The notes: generated from the letters alone by a model not told the origin. Counted from the first letter of the stretch, positions 43,940-56,139 are shown. The stretch is DNA of 64,000 nucleotides from Raphanus sativus (GCF_000801105.2 NC_079517.1:23256973-23320972); one strand, 5' to 3'. Numbers and translations are program-made.

Positions 43940-46900
43940 AGTCTCCCCCACTTGATAGGGATTTGTCCTCGAATCCAAACCAAGTGTATTCTCACAAACA
44001 TACTGATCATACCACTCAGGATATTCAGCCTTCATCCTTGCCTTAGTTTCCCAAGTGATTATATCCTTGCCATTGCTCTCCCACACTACCTTGATCATAG
44101 GTACTGTCTTCTTCCTTGTTACCTTCTCTTCCCTATCTATGATTCGAACCGGCCTTGTTTCTAAGGTTAGGTTCTTACCAAGATCTTTGGGAATCTCAGG
44201 CAATACCACATCCTGGTCGGATAAGCACTTCCTAGGTTGAGATACATGGAATACATTGTGATAGGCATCCATTGTAGATGGCAAGTCTAGCTTGTAGGCC
44301 ACTGCGCCTACTCTCTCCATGATCCTGAATGGACCCAAGTACCTAGGATCCAGTTTCCTTCTCCCAGAAACCCTGGTCCTTCCTCGGAAAGTAATCATCT
44401 TGATATAGACCAAGTCACCAATCTCAAACTCAAGATGTTTCCTTCTCTTATCCGCATAGCTCTTTTGTCTATCCTGAGCCTCCTTCATCTTGTCCTTGAC
44501 AAACTTGATCTTTTCTGTGGTCTCCTCCACAATCTCAGGACCAATCATGCTGCGCTCCCCCACTTGGGTCCAGCACAAGGGTGTCCTGCATGGCCGCCCA
44601 TACAAAGCCTCATATGGTGACATACCAATGCTTGTATGGAAACTGTTGTTGTAAGCAAACTCTACCAAAGGCAAGTGCTTCTCCCAGGTCTCTCCCCAGT
44701 CCAAAACACAGGCCCTTAGCATGTCTTCCAACGTCTGGATTGTCCTCTCTGATTGACCATCAGTCTGAGGATGATAGGCTGTACTCATGTGCACTCTTGT
44801 GCCTAATGCCTTTTGGAAAGCTTGCCAAAAGTAAGATGTGAACCTCGGATCTCTATCCGACACAATGCTTGCAGGTACACCATGAAACCTCACTATTTCA
44901 TTGATGTAAATCTGCACAATCTCATCCACACCATCCCCCTTCTTGATTGCCAAGAAGTGAGCCGACTTGGTTAGCCTATCGACCACCACCCAAACAGCAT
45001 CCTTCTTGTTTCTGGTCGTAGGGAAACCAGTCACAAAATCCATGGTGATGTGATCCCACTTCCATTCCGGAATGGGCAAGCTTTGGAGTAGTCCACTGGG
45101 CACTTGGTGCTCTGCCTTGACCAATTGGCAAATGGGACACTTTGCCACCCATTCGGCCACATCAGTCTTCATGCGCACCCAATGGTAGTACCTCTTCAAA
45201 TCTCTATACATTTTGTTCAATCCAGGATGTACTGAGAACTTAGATCTATGAGCTTGTCTCATAATCTCTTCCTTGAGTTCCCTATTGTTAGGAACACTTA
45301 TTCTCCCATTGACCAAGATGGTACCATTGCTTGTTGTTTGGTACTCAGTCTTGTCATTAAGAGAAAACTTTTAAAGGTTCTCATCCAGCTTCTGAGCTGC
45401 ACAAATCCTGGTTAGGAGATCAGCCTGATCCACTGCCTCCAACCGCAATGGTTCATCCGTACCAACCAAAGTGTTGAGGTTAAGTGACCGGACCATCCCT
45501 TCCAATATATCAGCCTCCTTCTCAGCTGAAACCTCAGCCCTTCTCCGGCTCAAAGCATCAGCCACTAAGTTAGCCTTTCCTGGATAGTAAGTTATGTCCA
45601 GATCATAATCTGCCACAAACTCCATCCACCTCCTTTGCCTCAGGTTCAACTCCGGTTGAGTAAAAATATACTTTAGACTCTTGTGGTTTGTAAGTATCTG
45701 AACCTTGGCACCATACAAGTATGATCTCCAAATCTTCAGGGCAAACACCACTGCTGCCATTTCCAGATCATGTGTGGGGTAATTACCCTCATGCTTCCTC
45801 AATTGTCGTGAGGCATAAGCAATGACCTTCCCATGTTGGGTCAGTACACAGCCTAGTCCAGTAATGGAGGCGTCTGTGTACACCACATAGGGTTGGTCCT
45901 CCTCAGGCAGGACAAGGACTGGTGCACTAGTAAGCATGTCCTTAAGTTCAGAGAAACTCCTCTCACACTCTTCTGACCATACAAACTTAACATCCTTTCC
46001 TGTCAACTGAGTCATAGGCTGTGCCAAACTAGCAAAGCCCTTCACAAACTTCCTATAGTAGCCGGCCAGCCCTAAGAAGCTTCTGACTTCTGTGGCATTC
46101 TTAGGCTGAGGCCATGCCTTTATGGCCACTATCTTCTCCGGATCAATAGACACACCTTCACTTGACACAATGTGTCCAAGGAAGCCAATGCTCCTCTGCC
46201 AGAAGCTACACTTGCTTAACTTAGCAAAGAGCTGCTGCTCTCTCAATCTCCCCAGCACAGCCCGGAGATGCCTTTCATGGTCTTCCTTGCTCTTGGAGTA
46301 TACAAGTATGTCATCTATAAAGATGATTGCAAATTCATCCAGGAAATCTCGGAAAGTACCATTCATCATCTTCATGAATGCTGCTGGTGCATTGGTCAGA
46401 CCAAATGGCATAACCACAAACTCATAGTGGCCATACCTGGTTCTGAATGCAGTCTTCTTTATGTCACTTGGTTCAATTGGGATCTGATGATACCCTGAAG
46501 CCAAGTCAATCTTAGAGAACCACTTTGCTCCCTTAAGCTGATCCAACAGCTCATCTATCCGAGGCAATGGGTACTTATTCTTGATAGTAACCCTATTCAG
46601 CCCTCGATAGTCAATACACAGCCTAAAGCTACCATCCTTCTTCTTCACAAAGAGGACTGGTGCTCCCCAAGGCGACACACTAGGGCGTATGAAACCCTTA
46701 TCCAACAACTCCTCCAGTTGTTTCTTTAGCTCGGCCATCTCAGTAGGAGCCATGCGGTAGGGACTTTTTGACATTGGGGCCGTCCCTGGTTCCTGTTCTA
46801 TTATGAATGGGTCTGACCTATCAGGGGGAATGCCCTGTGGAGACCTAAACACATCCTTGAACTCACTGAACAGCGGAATCCCGTCCGGGTTACCACCCCC

Positions 46901-47364
46901 AACAACCTCCTTAGTGGTGATTGTGGCAATATAAGCCTCACAACCCCACTCAAGCATCCTTTCCGCTTGGACTGCTGATACCACTAAGCATCCAGAGGTT
47001 GGACGAATACCTTGGAACCTGATCGGGGGTCCACACCCACTCTCAAACAGCACCCTCCCCCGGTGACAGTCTAAGGTGGCCCGATTCTTTCCAAGCCAGT
47101 CCATACCCAAGATCACCTCATGATTCTTGAGTTGGACCACAACGAGATCCACAGGCATTATCCTGTCCTGGATCACCACTGGAATATCCTTCACTCGTCC
47201 TAATGAGGGCATCAATTGGCCTCCAGCCGCACTCACTAGGCCAGGATCATCCCCTGTCCCAATCTGGAACAAACCCTTTCCGACCAAACATGGACTCACA
47301 AAACTATGTGTAGATCCAGTGTCGAAAAGTACATGTGTTTCCACACCACCAATACTTAGGGTCC
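43916..47364 (-). pseudogene. Tekay pol: protease, RT, RNase H, integrase, chromodomain
   Basis: Retropepsin shows [13 protein letters not shown] has [36 protein letters not shown] and the catalytic FIDDILVYS. RNase H has YTDAS and [12 protein letters not shown], but its third acidic residue reads Asn (TNHKSL; AAC at 45686-45688) where the sister copy has Asp. A TAA at 45371-45373 (Gln in the sister) stops the frame. The same frame then continues with an integrase that has an intact DDE triad (TMDFVTG, SDRDPRF, GQSERTIQ), a GPF module (LGPFRIMERVG) and a C-terminal chromodomain-like segment (KVVWESNGKDIITWE). The last seven codons and the stop lie in the LTR. Pol would copy the RNA and insert the cDNA. 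Confidence 0.92.
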
Positions 47365-47454
47365 CTACAGGAAACCCAATCTAAGCATCTAATCCATTCT
47401 AGGTTCCATACCATGCATTTCTAAAAATTTAAAAGAATAAGATCAGATCATTAC
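47365..47454 (-). other. Putative intron between Tekay gag and pol
   Basis: This 90 bp segment starts with G|GTAATG and ends TTTCCTGTAG|G. It contains in-frame stops, the first of which ends Gag after GNDLILFF. Removing it joins Met-Ala-Ile-Thr to Gly-Thr-Leu-Ser in frame, recreating the usual Tekay/Del gag-protease junction. The sister copy has the same segment at 60185-60275. An old small insertion that happens to have GT..AG ends is the alternative. Confidence 0.6.
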
Positions 47455-48979
47455 CAGTGATCGCCATGAAAGGCTTGGCCTCATCAGTGTCCTTAGATAA
47501 CTCATAGACCCTTGGTGTAGATGTCTGGCCACGGCTTGATTCCGACTTGCTAACCTCATACTTCATCCTGCCTGATCCAGCCTGAAGCTTAGGACAGTCC
47601 TTTCGGAAATGTCCGGCCTTCCCACACTGGAAGCAAGTCCTAGAGTCACCACCAGCCGCTTGACCACGACTCTGATCAGGTCCAGGAAAGTCCCGGACTG
47701 AGTGGTCCCTCTTTCCACACCTTGTGCAAGCTCCCATTGCCCTCCAGCACTCACCACCATGGCGCCTTCCACACTTTTGGCACTCCGGCCTTCCACCTGA
47801 GGTCTTACCCTCATCACTTGAGTCTCGCTTTCTCTTCCGGTCACCAGCATGACCAGTACCACTTGCCTAACTCCTAGTCTGGAGTCTGGCCTCCTCAGCA
47901 AGATTGGTCTCCAGCATTGCCATGCGTTCCACCAACTCAGAGACAGTACGGAAGGTCCGGACTGAGCAGTAGGTCCGGAGCTCGACCCTAAGGCCTCTTA
48001 TGAACCTGCGGACCTGAACCTTCTCATCCTCCAACTCCTTACCCACATACTTCCTGAGCCGGTTGAACTCTTCTTCATACTCTCTCACTGACCTGCGTCC
48101 TTGGGTCAAATCCAAGAACTTGGCCTCCAAACGATCCCATGCCTCAGCTGGAAAGTACTTGTGGTTGAACTCAACCTCGAAGTCAGAGAACTTCTCAATA
48201 GAACCATTGGTGCGCTTGTCCACAGACAACCACCAGTTGTGTGCATCACCCTCCAGGAAGTGCACTGCTATGTCTCTTTGGTACTCCTCAGGGCACCTTG
48301 TAGACTTGAAGTTCCGGGCCAATCTGTCCCTCCATTCATCCGCCTCCATAGGATCAGCACTTCCAGCAAAGTGTTTAGTCCCTAGACGGGATATGTGCTC
48401 CAGCACCTTCAGGTAATCCACCTTACCAGCTCTTCTAGCTGGTGGATCAACCTCAATCACCTCATCATCAGGTGCAACTCGTCCAGCAGCTCCTGGTACC
48501 ACCACATGAACTTGTGGAGCTTGCCCCACTGATGAATTCACCAATGGAGTGATCACTTGGGTCATAGCCAGCATCTGACTACCCATAAGCCTGATTGCAT
48601 CAAGCACCTCCTTCATGGAAGGTTCCACCAGCTGGTTCCCTTGGTTTTGCTCCATAATTAGCTGCACCAATGCCACGGCCGCCCTGAACACCAGCATGTG
48701 AGGACTCTCCCTCAACCTCCATGTCATCATGCAGCTGTCTGTTAACACCATCAGCTATCTCTTGCTGCTGCCTGGTTTCCTCAGCGGCCTTAAGCTGCTG
48801 TTCCACATGACCTCCAAGAACCTCAGTCGGATTGGTCCGAGCCAAAGGCAATCCGGTTGCACTGTCCACTCCAACGTTTGGATTAGGCAGTACCACACTT
48901 GGATTGGTTCCATCCGCGCCACCTTGGCCAGATGCTCCAGCTCCATCCTTAGTCTTCTTAGACTTGGTCCGACTCTTAC
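47455..48979 (-). pseudogene. Tekay gag with two zinc knuckles (broken)
   Basis: The gag core near 48360-47900 (DPMEADEWRDRLARNF, DAHNWWLSVDKR, REYEEEFNRLRKYVG) matches Ty3/gypsy Gag. Two knuckles follow: a degenerate CTRCGKRDHSVRD and an intact CFQCGKAGHFRKDC (near 47620). A 1-bp insertion near 48650 shifts the frame and a TAG (CAG in the sister copy) lies near 47870. The exact start codon is uncertain; the Lys-rich N-terminus begins near PKGGKSRTKSKK. Confidence 0.8.
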
Positions 48980-49147
48980 CACCCTTAGGAGTAACAAAAA
49001 CAACACACAAGATCAATGTTAGTAACACTTAACCAATGATCCATCAAAACAGTTCCTAAGACAAAAATAAATCAAGCCCTATACTGTGAGACCCCAGCCG
49101 GATGTGTGATGATCAAACCATAACCCCCAAGTCCTAGAATCAAGCAT

Positions 49148-49160
49148 GCTCTGATACCAA
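49148..49160 (-). other. Tekay primer-binding site (tRNA-Met)
   Basis: The minus strand reads TTGGTATCAGAGC two bases after the LTR end, complementary to initiator Met tRNA. Confidence 0.92.
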
Positions 49161-49162
49161 CT

Positions 49163-50930
49163 TGTAAGACCCGAACCTGGATCCCTTGACCCAACCAGTC
49201 CGCAGCCTTAACCTATTCATCTAAGTGTAATTGGCCGGTTTATGTCCAAATATTTCTGTCATTTTCAAGTGATCTGAGGTTCATATGCAATATGTAAACA
49301 ATGCGGAAGCTAAGATAAACATTCATTTTATTAATATAAACCATGTGATCCATACAATGTAGTAATATCAATCAGTTTGCACAATAGGCTATCATAAGTT
49401 CCAAACTATCTAAACACACATCACACATCCATCTTTGGCTTGAGTCTTCACAGCTCCTTGGCTTTCCCACGATCCTGACCAGATCCTGCAATCATATAAA
49501 TCCCATCAAATACACAATCAAACCGATATCCTAGCAACAAGTCTAGCAATGCATGGTTAAGTCCCTTAGAACTAGTTTATGTCCCAAACTTGACCCACTC
49601 GGATAGGTCTCCAAAAACTAAATAAAAACCATGATAAATCATGATAATTCACAACTAAGAGAATGGTCAAGTCAGATTTCTCAGAACAGGTCTTGATCAT
49701 ACCGATCTCAACCTAAAACAGCCCCTTTGGCCATAACTGACCACCTGTAAATCAGTGATATAAAATTATCCTTTCATCATGATAATTCATGATAAATCCC
49801 TATTAAGAGATATATGAAGTCGGAATCCCCAAACCTCAACCGGAAGTAGGAGATCCAACCTTACCTGCCCAACCAAGGCCATGGAGAGATTACTCTGATC
49901 TAACCATGTCTTGGCGGCCGGACCATGAGTCTAAACTCATGGACAACATCATAATATATAATAAAAGAGATAGATTGACAAAGGAGGGAGAACGGAAGCA
50001 ACCAACATCACTTGGTCCATGCGGACCATCCATCCGGACCCATGGAACATGGCGATGGTAAATGGTTAGCATCACTAACCTTAGGAGTGGCCGACGATGG
50101 GTTCTGATCCTTCCCACTAGCCTTCTCGGTTCCTCTTGTATCCATCTTCACACGGTTCCTTCCTGCAACTCCTCTTTGGTCGCCGGTCAAGAACAAAACA
50201 CACCACACTCACACGGCCAAACAAGCAAACCGCCGGTCTCTTTCTCTTTTGGATTCTCTGTCAATTTTGGCAGAGTTTCCCCTCTTTGTCTGATGCCAAA
50301 TATCGATGCCCAAGGTCTCTATTTATAGAGAATGACAGTGATAACTGTCTTTGGGCGAACGGGTGGGAGAGATTGGCCGAATGGGCGCAAACGGAACCAA
50401 CGCATCCGTTCGGTCCAACCGCCTCTCAACTGCCCCTCAACTGCATCCTGGCATCGATCTTTAACCCTTGGCACATTGCCAAGCACCTGTCTTCACCACC
50501 AGACCCATCTGGTCCCATCCAGACCGCACCACCATCTAACCGGACCATAACCGCCCATGATCCGGTCACACCATCTCAACTCTTTACACTCCTCCAAGCT
50601 TAGATGAGCTGACCACTAGTGTCCCCAGCTGAGTGAGCTAACACTCCAGCTACTGGAGCTGACCAGAACTCCTGTGAGCTACTGTGAGCTTCCATACACT
50701 TCACCCTAGCTGCCCGAGCTTGTTTCACACTCCGGCCAGCTGTCTAAACCCTTGTCCAGCTCTCTTAAGCTTGAACCTTCCTTATCTTGGTTAAGTTTCA
50801 GCCTCCTGATACCCTTAACCTACTTCCTGGACCATGATACGCCTTGCCTTAGGTCACTTGACCTGATTTGGTGCATCACCTCGCACCATGGTCCATCCGG
50901 CCGATCCTATCTAGGATCGGGGACATGACA
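49163..50930 (-). repeat. Tekay LTR C (5' LTR)
   Basis: This 1,768 bp LTR has TG..CA ends and is next to the PBS. CTCGG at 50931-50935 duplicates 42167-42171. Two compensating 2-bp indels and about 25 substitutions distinguish it from LTR B. Confidence 0.93.
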
Positions 50931-50935
50931 CTCGG

Positions 50936-52226
50936 TGAAACTAGCAATATGCGAAAGCGGTTCCGAACAATGGTTCGACCCATGGCTTCGCTCAACACTC
51001 CACGCGATGGTGAAGGAGCACCTCATCGACCCGTCTCCGCCGACAACGAACCCGAAGGCCGAGAAGCTGCGAACGATGGGACCCGAGTGCAAGTGGATAT
51101 CGATTCCGATACGGAGGACGAATAGTACTCACCCGATAATCCTGGGATCTCAGATCCGGCTCTAGCAGCCTACTTAGAAAGGGTGGTCTCCGAAAGGTTC
51201 GGCACCATTCAATCTATGGTAGAAAGGCTCCCAGGGGTAGCTCCTCCTATTCGAAGGAGTAATCAAGGGTCCTACTCCGATAAACCTTTCGTGGAAGAAA
51301 TTGCTTCGGTGGAGATGCCACGAAAGTTCTCTTTCCTGAGCATAAAGATGTATGAAGGTACCGGGGATCCCGACAATCATATCGCCCAGTATAAACAACA
51401 CATGCTAGCAGTAGCAATCCCCCGGGATGCACAGGAAGCTACCATGTGCAAGGGATTCGGATCAACCTTGACTAGCCCTGCTCTCCAGTGGTACTTCAAT
51501 CTTCCTACCAAATCCATCAAGTCCTTTGCAGCCCTTAGCGACAAGTTCGTAGAGCAATTTGCTTGTAGTCGCAACCTAGAGAAGAACTCAGACGACCTCT
51601 ATGAAGTCCTCCAGCATAGGAACGAACCCCTTCGTACCTACATAGCACGCTTCAACCAAGAGAACGTGCTATCCATGAGTGCAACGCTGATACGGCTATC
51701 TCGGCCTTCAAGCGGGGCCTACTCCCGGAAGGAGATCTCTACAAAGAGCTGAGGACGTATTGTCTCGTGCTTGGGCTCAAGTAAGGTGGGAAGAAGATAT
51801 TGCTAGTAGGGCCAAAGCCTGTCCGAAGTACGATCAGAAGTCCTCAAAGCCAACTAGGAATGATCGTGACGAACCCTCTCATCCCAAGTCCGCTAGGGAG
51901 ACTAGTAACCCGAGCAGGGGCAGGTACCAACATCGACCCCTGCCTAGATCCGAGGGGATATGGTATCCACGTGGCCCGATATCTCTCATCTTGCGATATC
52001 CAAACCGGAACTGATCGGTGTCCTACGACAAGTGGGTCCTCAAGTCAAGTGGCTTCCTAAGATGAAGGCCGCAGAAGCTAATCGAAACCCCAAGGGATGG
52101 TGCGAGTTCCATAGTGACCATGGTCACACTACGGAGGATTGCATAGCCCTGAAGATGGAAGTCACTGAGCTCCTCAAGAAAGGCTACCTAAGGGAGTTCC
52201 TCTCGGATAAGGCCAAAAACCTCTAA
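50936..52226 (+). pseudogene. Tat gag, continued after Tekay insertion
   Basis: The frame resumes in phase with the 5' part at 41906-42171. A TAG at 51123 and a frameshift near 51664 break it. The gag core reads MYEGTGDPDNHIAQYKQHML, SPALQWYFNLPTKSI and EPLRTYIARFNQE. A CCHC-like knuckle CEFHSDHGHTTEDC lies near 52105, followed by LKKGYLREFLSDK, a typical Tat motif. Confidence 0.82.
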
Positions 52227-52924
52227 ATAAGGAAGGTCCCGGTCTCCCTATCGAAGCAGCTCCCGCATTGCCACCACAGCAAGAGCGGGTGATCCATGTT
52301 ATCACAGGCGGATCAGAGATAAGCGAAATTAGTAGTGGCGCTGCCAAGAGAAGTACTCGCAACGCCAGGAACGGCCAAGAGGCCGAGGGTCCTAAGCGCC
52401 TACTGCACGGAACAGACGAGATCAGCTTCACTGCAAGGGAGCAAGAGAAGGTCCTTGCTCCTCACCACGACGCTCTTGTCGTTTCACTTACCATAGCAAA
52501 CTGCTTGGTCAAGCGAATACTAGTAGACAATGGGAGCTCCAGCAACATAATCTTCCATTCGGCCTTCGACGATCTAGGGTTGGAACCTACAGCTCTAACT
52601 AGAAAGGCGACTCCCCTTGTAGGCTTCAGTGGAGAGGTCAAGAAAACCTTAGGAGAGGTCCTTCTCCCCGTGTACGCCGAGGGGATAAACCAAGCCACAA
52701 AATTCCTAGTCGTCGACTGCCCTTCATCATATAATGTGATACTAGGAAGGCCTTGGATCCACGACATGGGAGCGTACCTTCAACTATGCATCAGCTGGTC
52801 AAGTTCCCAACCCCCTGGGGCATTAAGGCGGTCAAGGGAGATCAGGAAAATGCTAGATCCTGCTATCAGACTACTTGAAAGGGAAAGACCCAAGTCTTAT
52901 AGCAATTACAGAAGAAGCTTCTAG
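52227..52924 (+). pseudogene. Tat protease
   Basis: The retropepsin has the active-site variant ILVDNGSSSNIIF, with Asn in place of Thr, as seen in other Tat elements. LVGFSGEVKKTLGEV and [15 protein letters not shown] follow. A frameshift near 52775 breaks the link to RT. Confidence 0.78.
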
Positions 52925-54039
52925 CCCCGCATACCGAAGAGCCGGAAGTGAAGGAAATGGACGAGGTCCCACTCATAGAAGGGAACTTGGGTCGAAACTT
53001 AAAGATAGGCTCCAAGCTTCTGGAAGGCCTGAGAAGAAGATTGGTCGACTTCTTAAGGTCCATCTCCGACTGCTTCGCCTGGTCCCACGAGGACATGCCT
53101 GGAATTGATCCCGACGTCATCATGCATCAACTCAAAGTGGATCCGTTGCATCCCCCCGTCAGACAGAAGAGGAGGAAGTTCGCCCCTAAAAGGGACGAGA
53201 TAATCAACGAAGAGGTCAAGAACCTACTGGATGCCGGATTCATACGAGAGGTGAAATACCCGGAATGGTTAGCTAACGTAGTGGTCGTCAGGAAGAAGAA
53301 CGGGAAGTGGAGAGTCTGTATCGACTTCACGGATCTTAACAAATCATGTCCTAAAGACCCCTTCCACTTGCCTCACATCGACAAGCTAGTCGACACGACT
53401 GCTGGTCATCAGCTGATGAGTTTCATGGATGCATTCTCCGGATATAACCAGATCCTAATGCATCCTGACGACCAAGAGAAGACTTTATTCATGACCTCAA
53501 GGGGCATCTACTGTTACAACATGATGTTCGCCGATCAGATAGAGCAGACCATGGAGGTCTACATTGATGATATACTGGTAAAGTCCCTGGACGCTGAGGA
53601 CCATATCTCGCACGTCCAACAAGCCTTCACCACTCTCAGGAAGTACAACATGAAGCTGAACCCTTCAAAGTGCTCGTTCGGAGTAAGCTCTGGAAAGTTC
53701 CTAGGGTACATAGTCACCCACAGGGGCATCAAAGCAAATCTAGAGCAGGTGAGAGCAATCCAGGTGATCCCTTCCCCTCGCAACGTCAAGGAGGTGCAAA
53801 GACTGACAGGGAGGATGGCCGCCCTGAGCAGGTTCATCTCTAGGCTATCCGAAAAGTCGCATGCCTTCTTCGAAACCTTGAAGGACCCAAGGACTTCCAA
53901 TGGACTGATAAATGTGAGCAAGCCCTATCCGATCTCAAGGCCTATCTCACTACTCTGCCTCTCCTCTCAAAACCCTTGGAAGGTGAGTTCCTATTGCTAT
54001 ATCTGGCAGTATCAGAGCATGCAGTCAGTGCGGTCCTAG
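52925..54039 (+). pseudogene. Tat reverse transcriptase with internal deletion
   Basis: RT motifs include DAGFIREVKYPEWLANVV, WRVCIDFTDLNKSCPKD, SFMDAFSGYNQI and the catalytic VYIDDILVKS. The conserved Pro-Phe-Gly-Leu-Lys-Asn-Ala segment normally between YCYN and MFADQ is absent. About 17 codons have been lost in frame at 53518-53527, leaving NMMFADQ, which should abolish activity. A frameshift near 53892 follows. Confidence 0.82.
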
Positions 54040-54960
54040 TAAGGTAAGAAGGAAGGAAACAACATCATGTGTACTACGTGAGCAAATCTCTACTAGACGC
54101 GGAGACCCGCTATAGTCACCTTGAGAAGTTAGCCCTCGCCCTTGGTCAACGCTGCTCGAAAACTACGCCCCTACTTCCAGGCTCATCAAATCGTGGTGGT
54201 CACATCTCTCCCGATCAAAGCAGTCCTCCACAAGCCGAAATTGTCTGGACGACTAGCAAAATGGGCTATAGAGCTGGGGGAGTACGATGTGATCTTCCGG
54301 CCTGCAACAGCCATCAAATCCCAAGTTCTAGCAGATTTCGTAGCCGAATTTTCTTCTGCAATGCTTCCAGCCTTGGAACAAGAGGTAAAGCTTCGTGATA
54401 GCGAAGGGGAGAAAGGCGAGTGGCCACTATACGTTGATGGGTCTAGTACTGTAAGGGGCGCAGGCATGGGACTAGTCCTAACTTCCCCCACGAAGGGGAA
54501 TCAGCCTCAAGGGCCGTACGATGCAACTTCAAAGCAACGAACAACGAAGCTGAATACGAAGCTCTAATAGCGGGGTTGACACTCGCCAAACATATGGGAG
54601 TAGAAGACATCCAGGTCTTCAGCGACTCACAACTGATCATAAGCCAAGTCCAAGGAGTCTACCAGGCGAAAGATCCGAGTATGATCAGGTATCTATCCGT
54701 GGCTAAACGACTACTCAACAGGTTCCGACACTGCAAGCTCTCCCAGATCCCTAGGGAGCACAACTCCCAGGCCAATGCTCTAGCTAATCTAGGGTCCGTC
54801 CTAGAAACTACGAGTCATATGAGCATCCCACTACTGGTACTCCAATGGCCCGCACCCGAAAAAGAGACGGAGCCTGAAGAAGTATCTGTGGTAGACGAAG
54901 GAGAGACCTGGATGACTCCCATCATTAACTATTTAAGGTATGACACCTTGCCTATAGATT
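54040..54960 (+). pseudogene. Tat RNase H plus second (archaeal-type) RNase H
   Basis: The first RNase H is degraded, with YYVSKSLLDAETRYSHLEKL then, in another frame, KLRPYFQAHQIVVVTS. A second domain begins at WPLYVDGSSTVRGAGMGLVL and continues after a frameshift near 54515 with NNEAEYEAL and VFSDSQLIISQVQG. Two RNases H are a known feature of the Tat lineage. The last catalytic position reads QANALANL where Asp is normally expected (ADALA). Confidence 0.78.
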
Positions 54961-54961
54961 A

Positions 54962-56139
54962 AGACAAAAGTCGGAAGATAAGGCACCAAGCTGCAAGGTA
55001 TTGCTTTTCCGAGGGGAAACTATATCGAACATCCTTCTCAGGACCCTATCTACGATGTCTTACCCCTAGAGAAGCCGCCAGGATACTAGAAGAGCTTCAC
55101 GAAGGAGATTGTGGTTCCCATTCTAGAGGTCGGAGCCTGGTACCCATAGCCAGAAGGGCTGGATACTACTGGCCAACCATGGCGAGGGACTCCCTCAAAC
55201 AGGCCAAGCTCTGTAGCCAATGCCAGAAGCACGCACCAGTCTCCAACCTCCCACCAGAGAACCTCAAATCGCTAAGTTCTTTTTGGCCTTTCCGAAAGTG
55301 GGGCATGGACATCGTGGGGAAATTCCCTATGGCACCGGGGCAAAAGATCTTTCTCCTAGTCGTGACACTTCACGAAGTGGGTAGAAGCTGAAGCACTAGC
55401 CAAGTTAACAAATCTCCAGATAAGGAAATTCCTATGGACTAACGTGATAACACGCTTTGGAACTCCCCATGAGATTGTCACAGACAACGGACCCCAGTTC
55501 ACAAGCTACAACTTCCGAAAGTTCTGCAAGGACTAGAACATCAAGCTTTCCTATTTAGCACCACGACACCCCCAATCTAACGGTCAAGCCGAATCCACTA
55601 ATAAGACAGTGGTGAACATGCTCAAGAAGCGCCTAGAAGACGCCCATGGGCGATGGGCAGAAGAGCTACATGGAGTACTCTGGGCCTATCGGACAACCCC
55701 GAAGATGGCTACCCAGGAGACTCCCTTCCCCCTTGTCTATGGTGCTGAAGCGGTGATACCCACAGAAGTGCACGTGAGGACCACGGTCTCTGAATTCCTC
55801 TCCCAGGAGGAGAACAAGGAGCTAATGTCCCTGAGTCTAGACCTACTCGATGAAAAGAGGGAGGCAGCCCGCCTTAGAAATGCATCCTACCAGTTGAAAG
55901 TAGCCAAGAGCTACAACAAAAAGGTTAGATCCAGAACCTTCCAGAAAGGGGATTGGGTCCTAAGGCGAGTCTGTGACCACACAAGAAACAAATCAGCCGG
56001 AAAACTCGCTATTGGATGGGAAGGTCCCTATAAGGTAATAGAGGTGCAAGGGGCAGGAGCCTATAAGCTGGAAGACAGCAACAGTAAGGTCCAACCCAAC
56101 TGCTGGAATGCCTTGCACCTCAAATTCTATCACTTCTAA
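54962..56139 (+). pseudogene. Tat integrase
   Basis: A TAA at 54960 separates it from RNase H. The HHCC zinc finger (HEGDCGSHS, CSQCQKH) is followed by the catalytic core: GMDIVGKF, TDNGPQFTSY and NGQAESTNKTVV give D, D and E. A frameshift lies near 55370 and a TAG near 55535 (Trp expected). The C-terminus ends LHLKFYHF. The final open stretch is 55609-56139. It cannot be made as one protein. Confidence 0.82.

Larger units (their letters stand above)
40966..44951 (+). repeat. Tandem duplication, copy 2 (3,986 bp)
   Basis: It starts inside Tat LTR sequence (corresponding to 36980) and continues through PBS, gag start, LTR B and integrase. The Tekay element continues normally past 44951, so copy 2 is joined to the original element and copy 1 is the extra end. 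The junction at 40965/40966 shows no clear microhomology. Confidence 0.93.
42172..50930 (-). mobile_element. Tekay/Del chromovirus, complete structure
   Basis: The 8,759 bp element has two 1,768 bp LTRs, a tRNA-Met PBS, a PPT, gag, protease, RT, RNase H, integrase and a divergent chromodomain, in the order of Ty3/gypsy chromoviruses. Target duplication CTCGG is present on both sides. The LTRs differ at roughly 25 positions by eye (about 98.6% identical). Gag has frameshifts and a stop, and pol has one stop, so it is probably not autonomous now. Confidence 0.93.
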
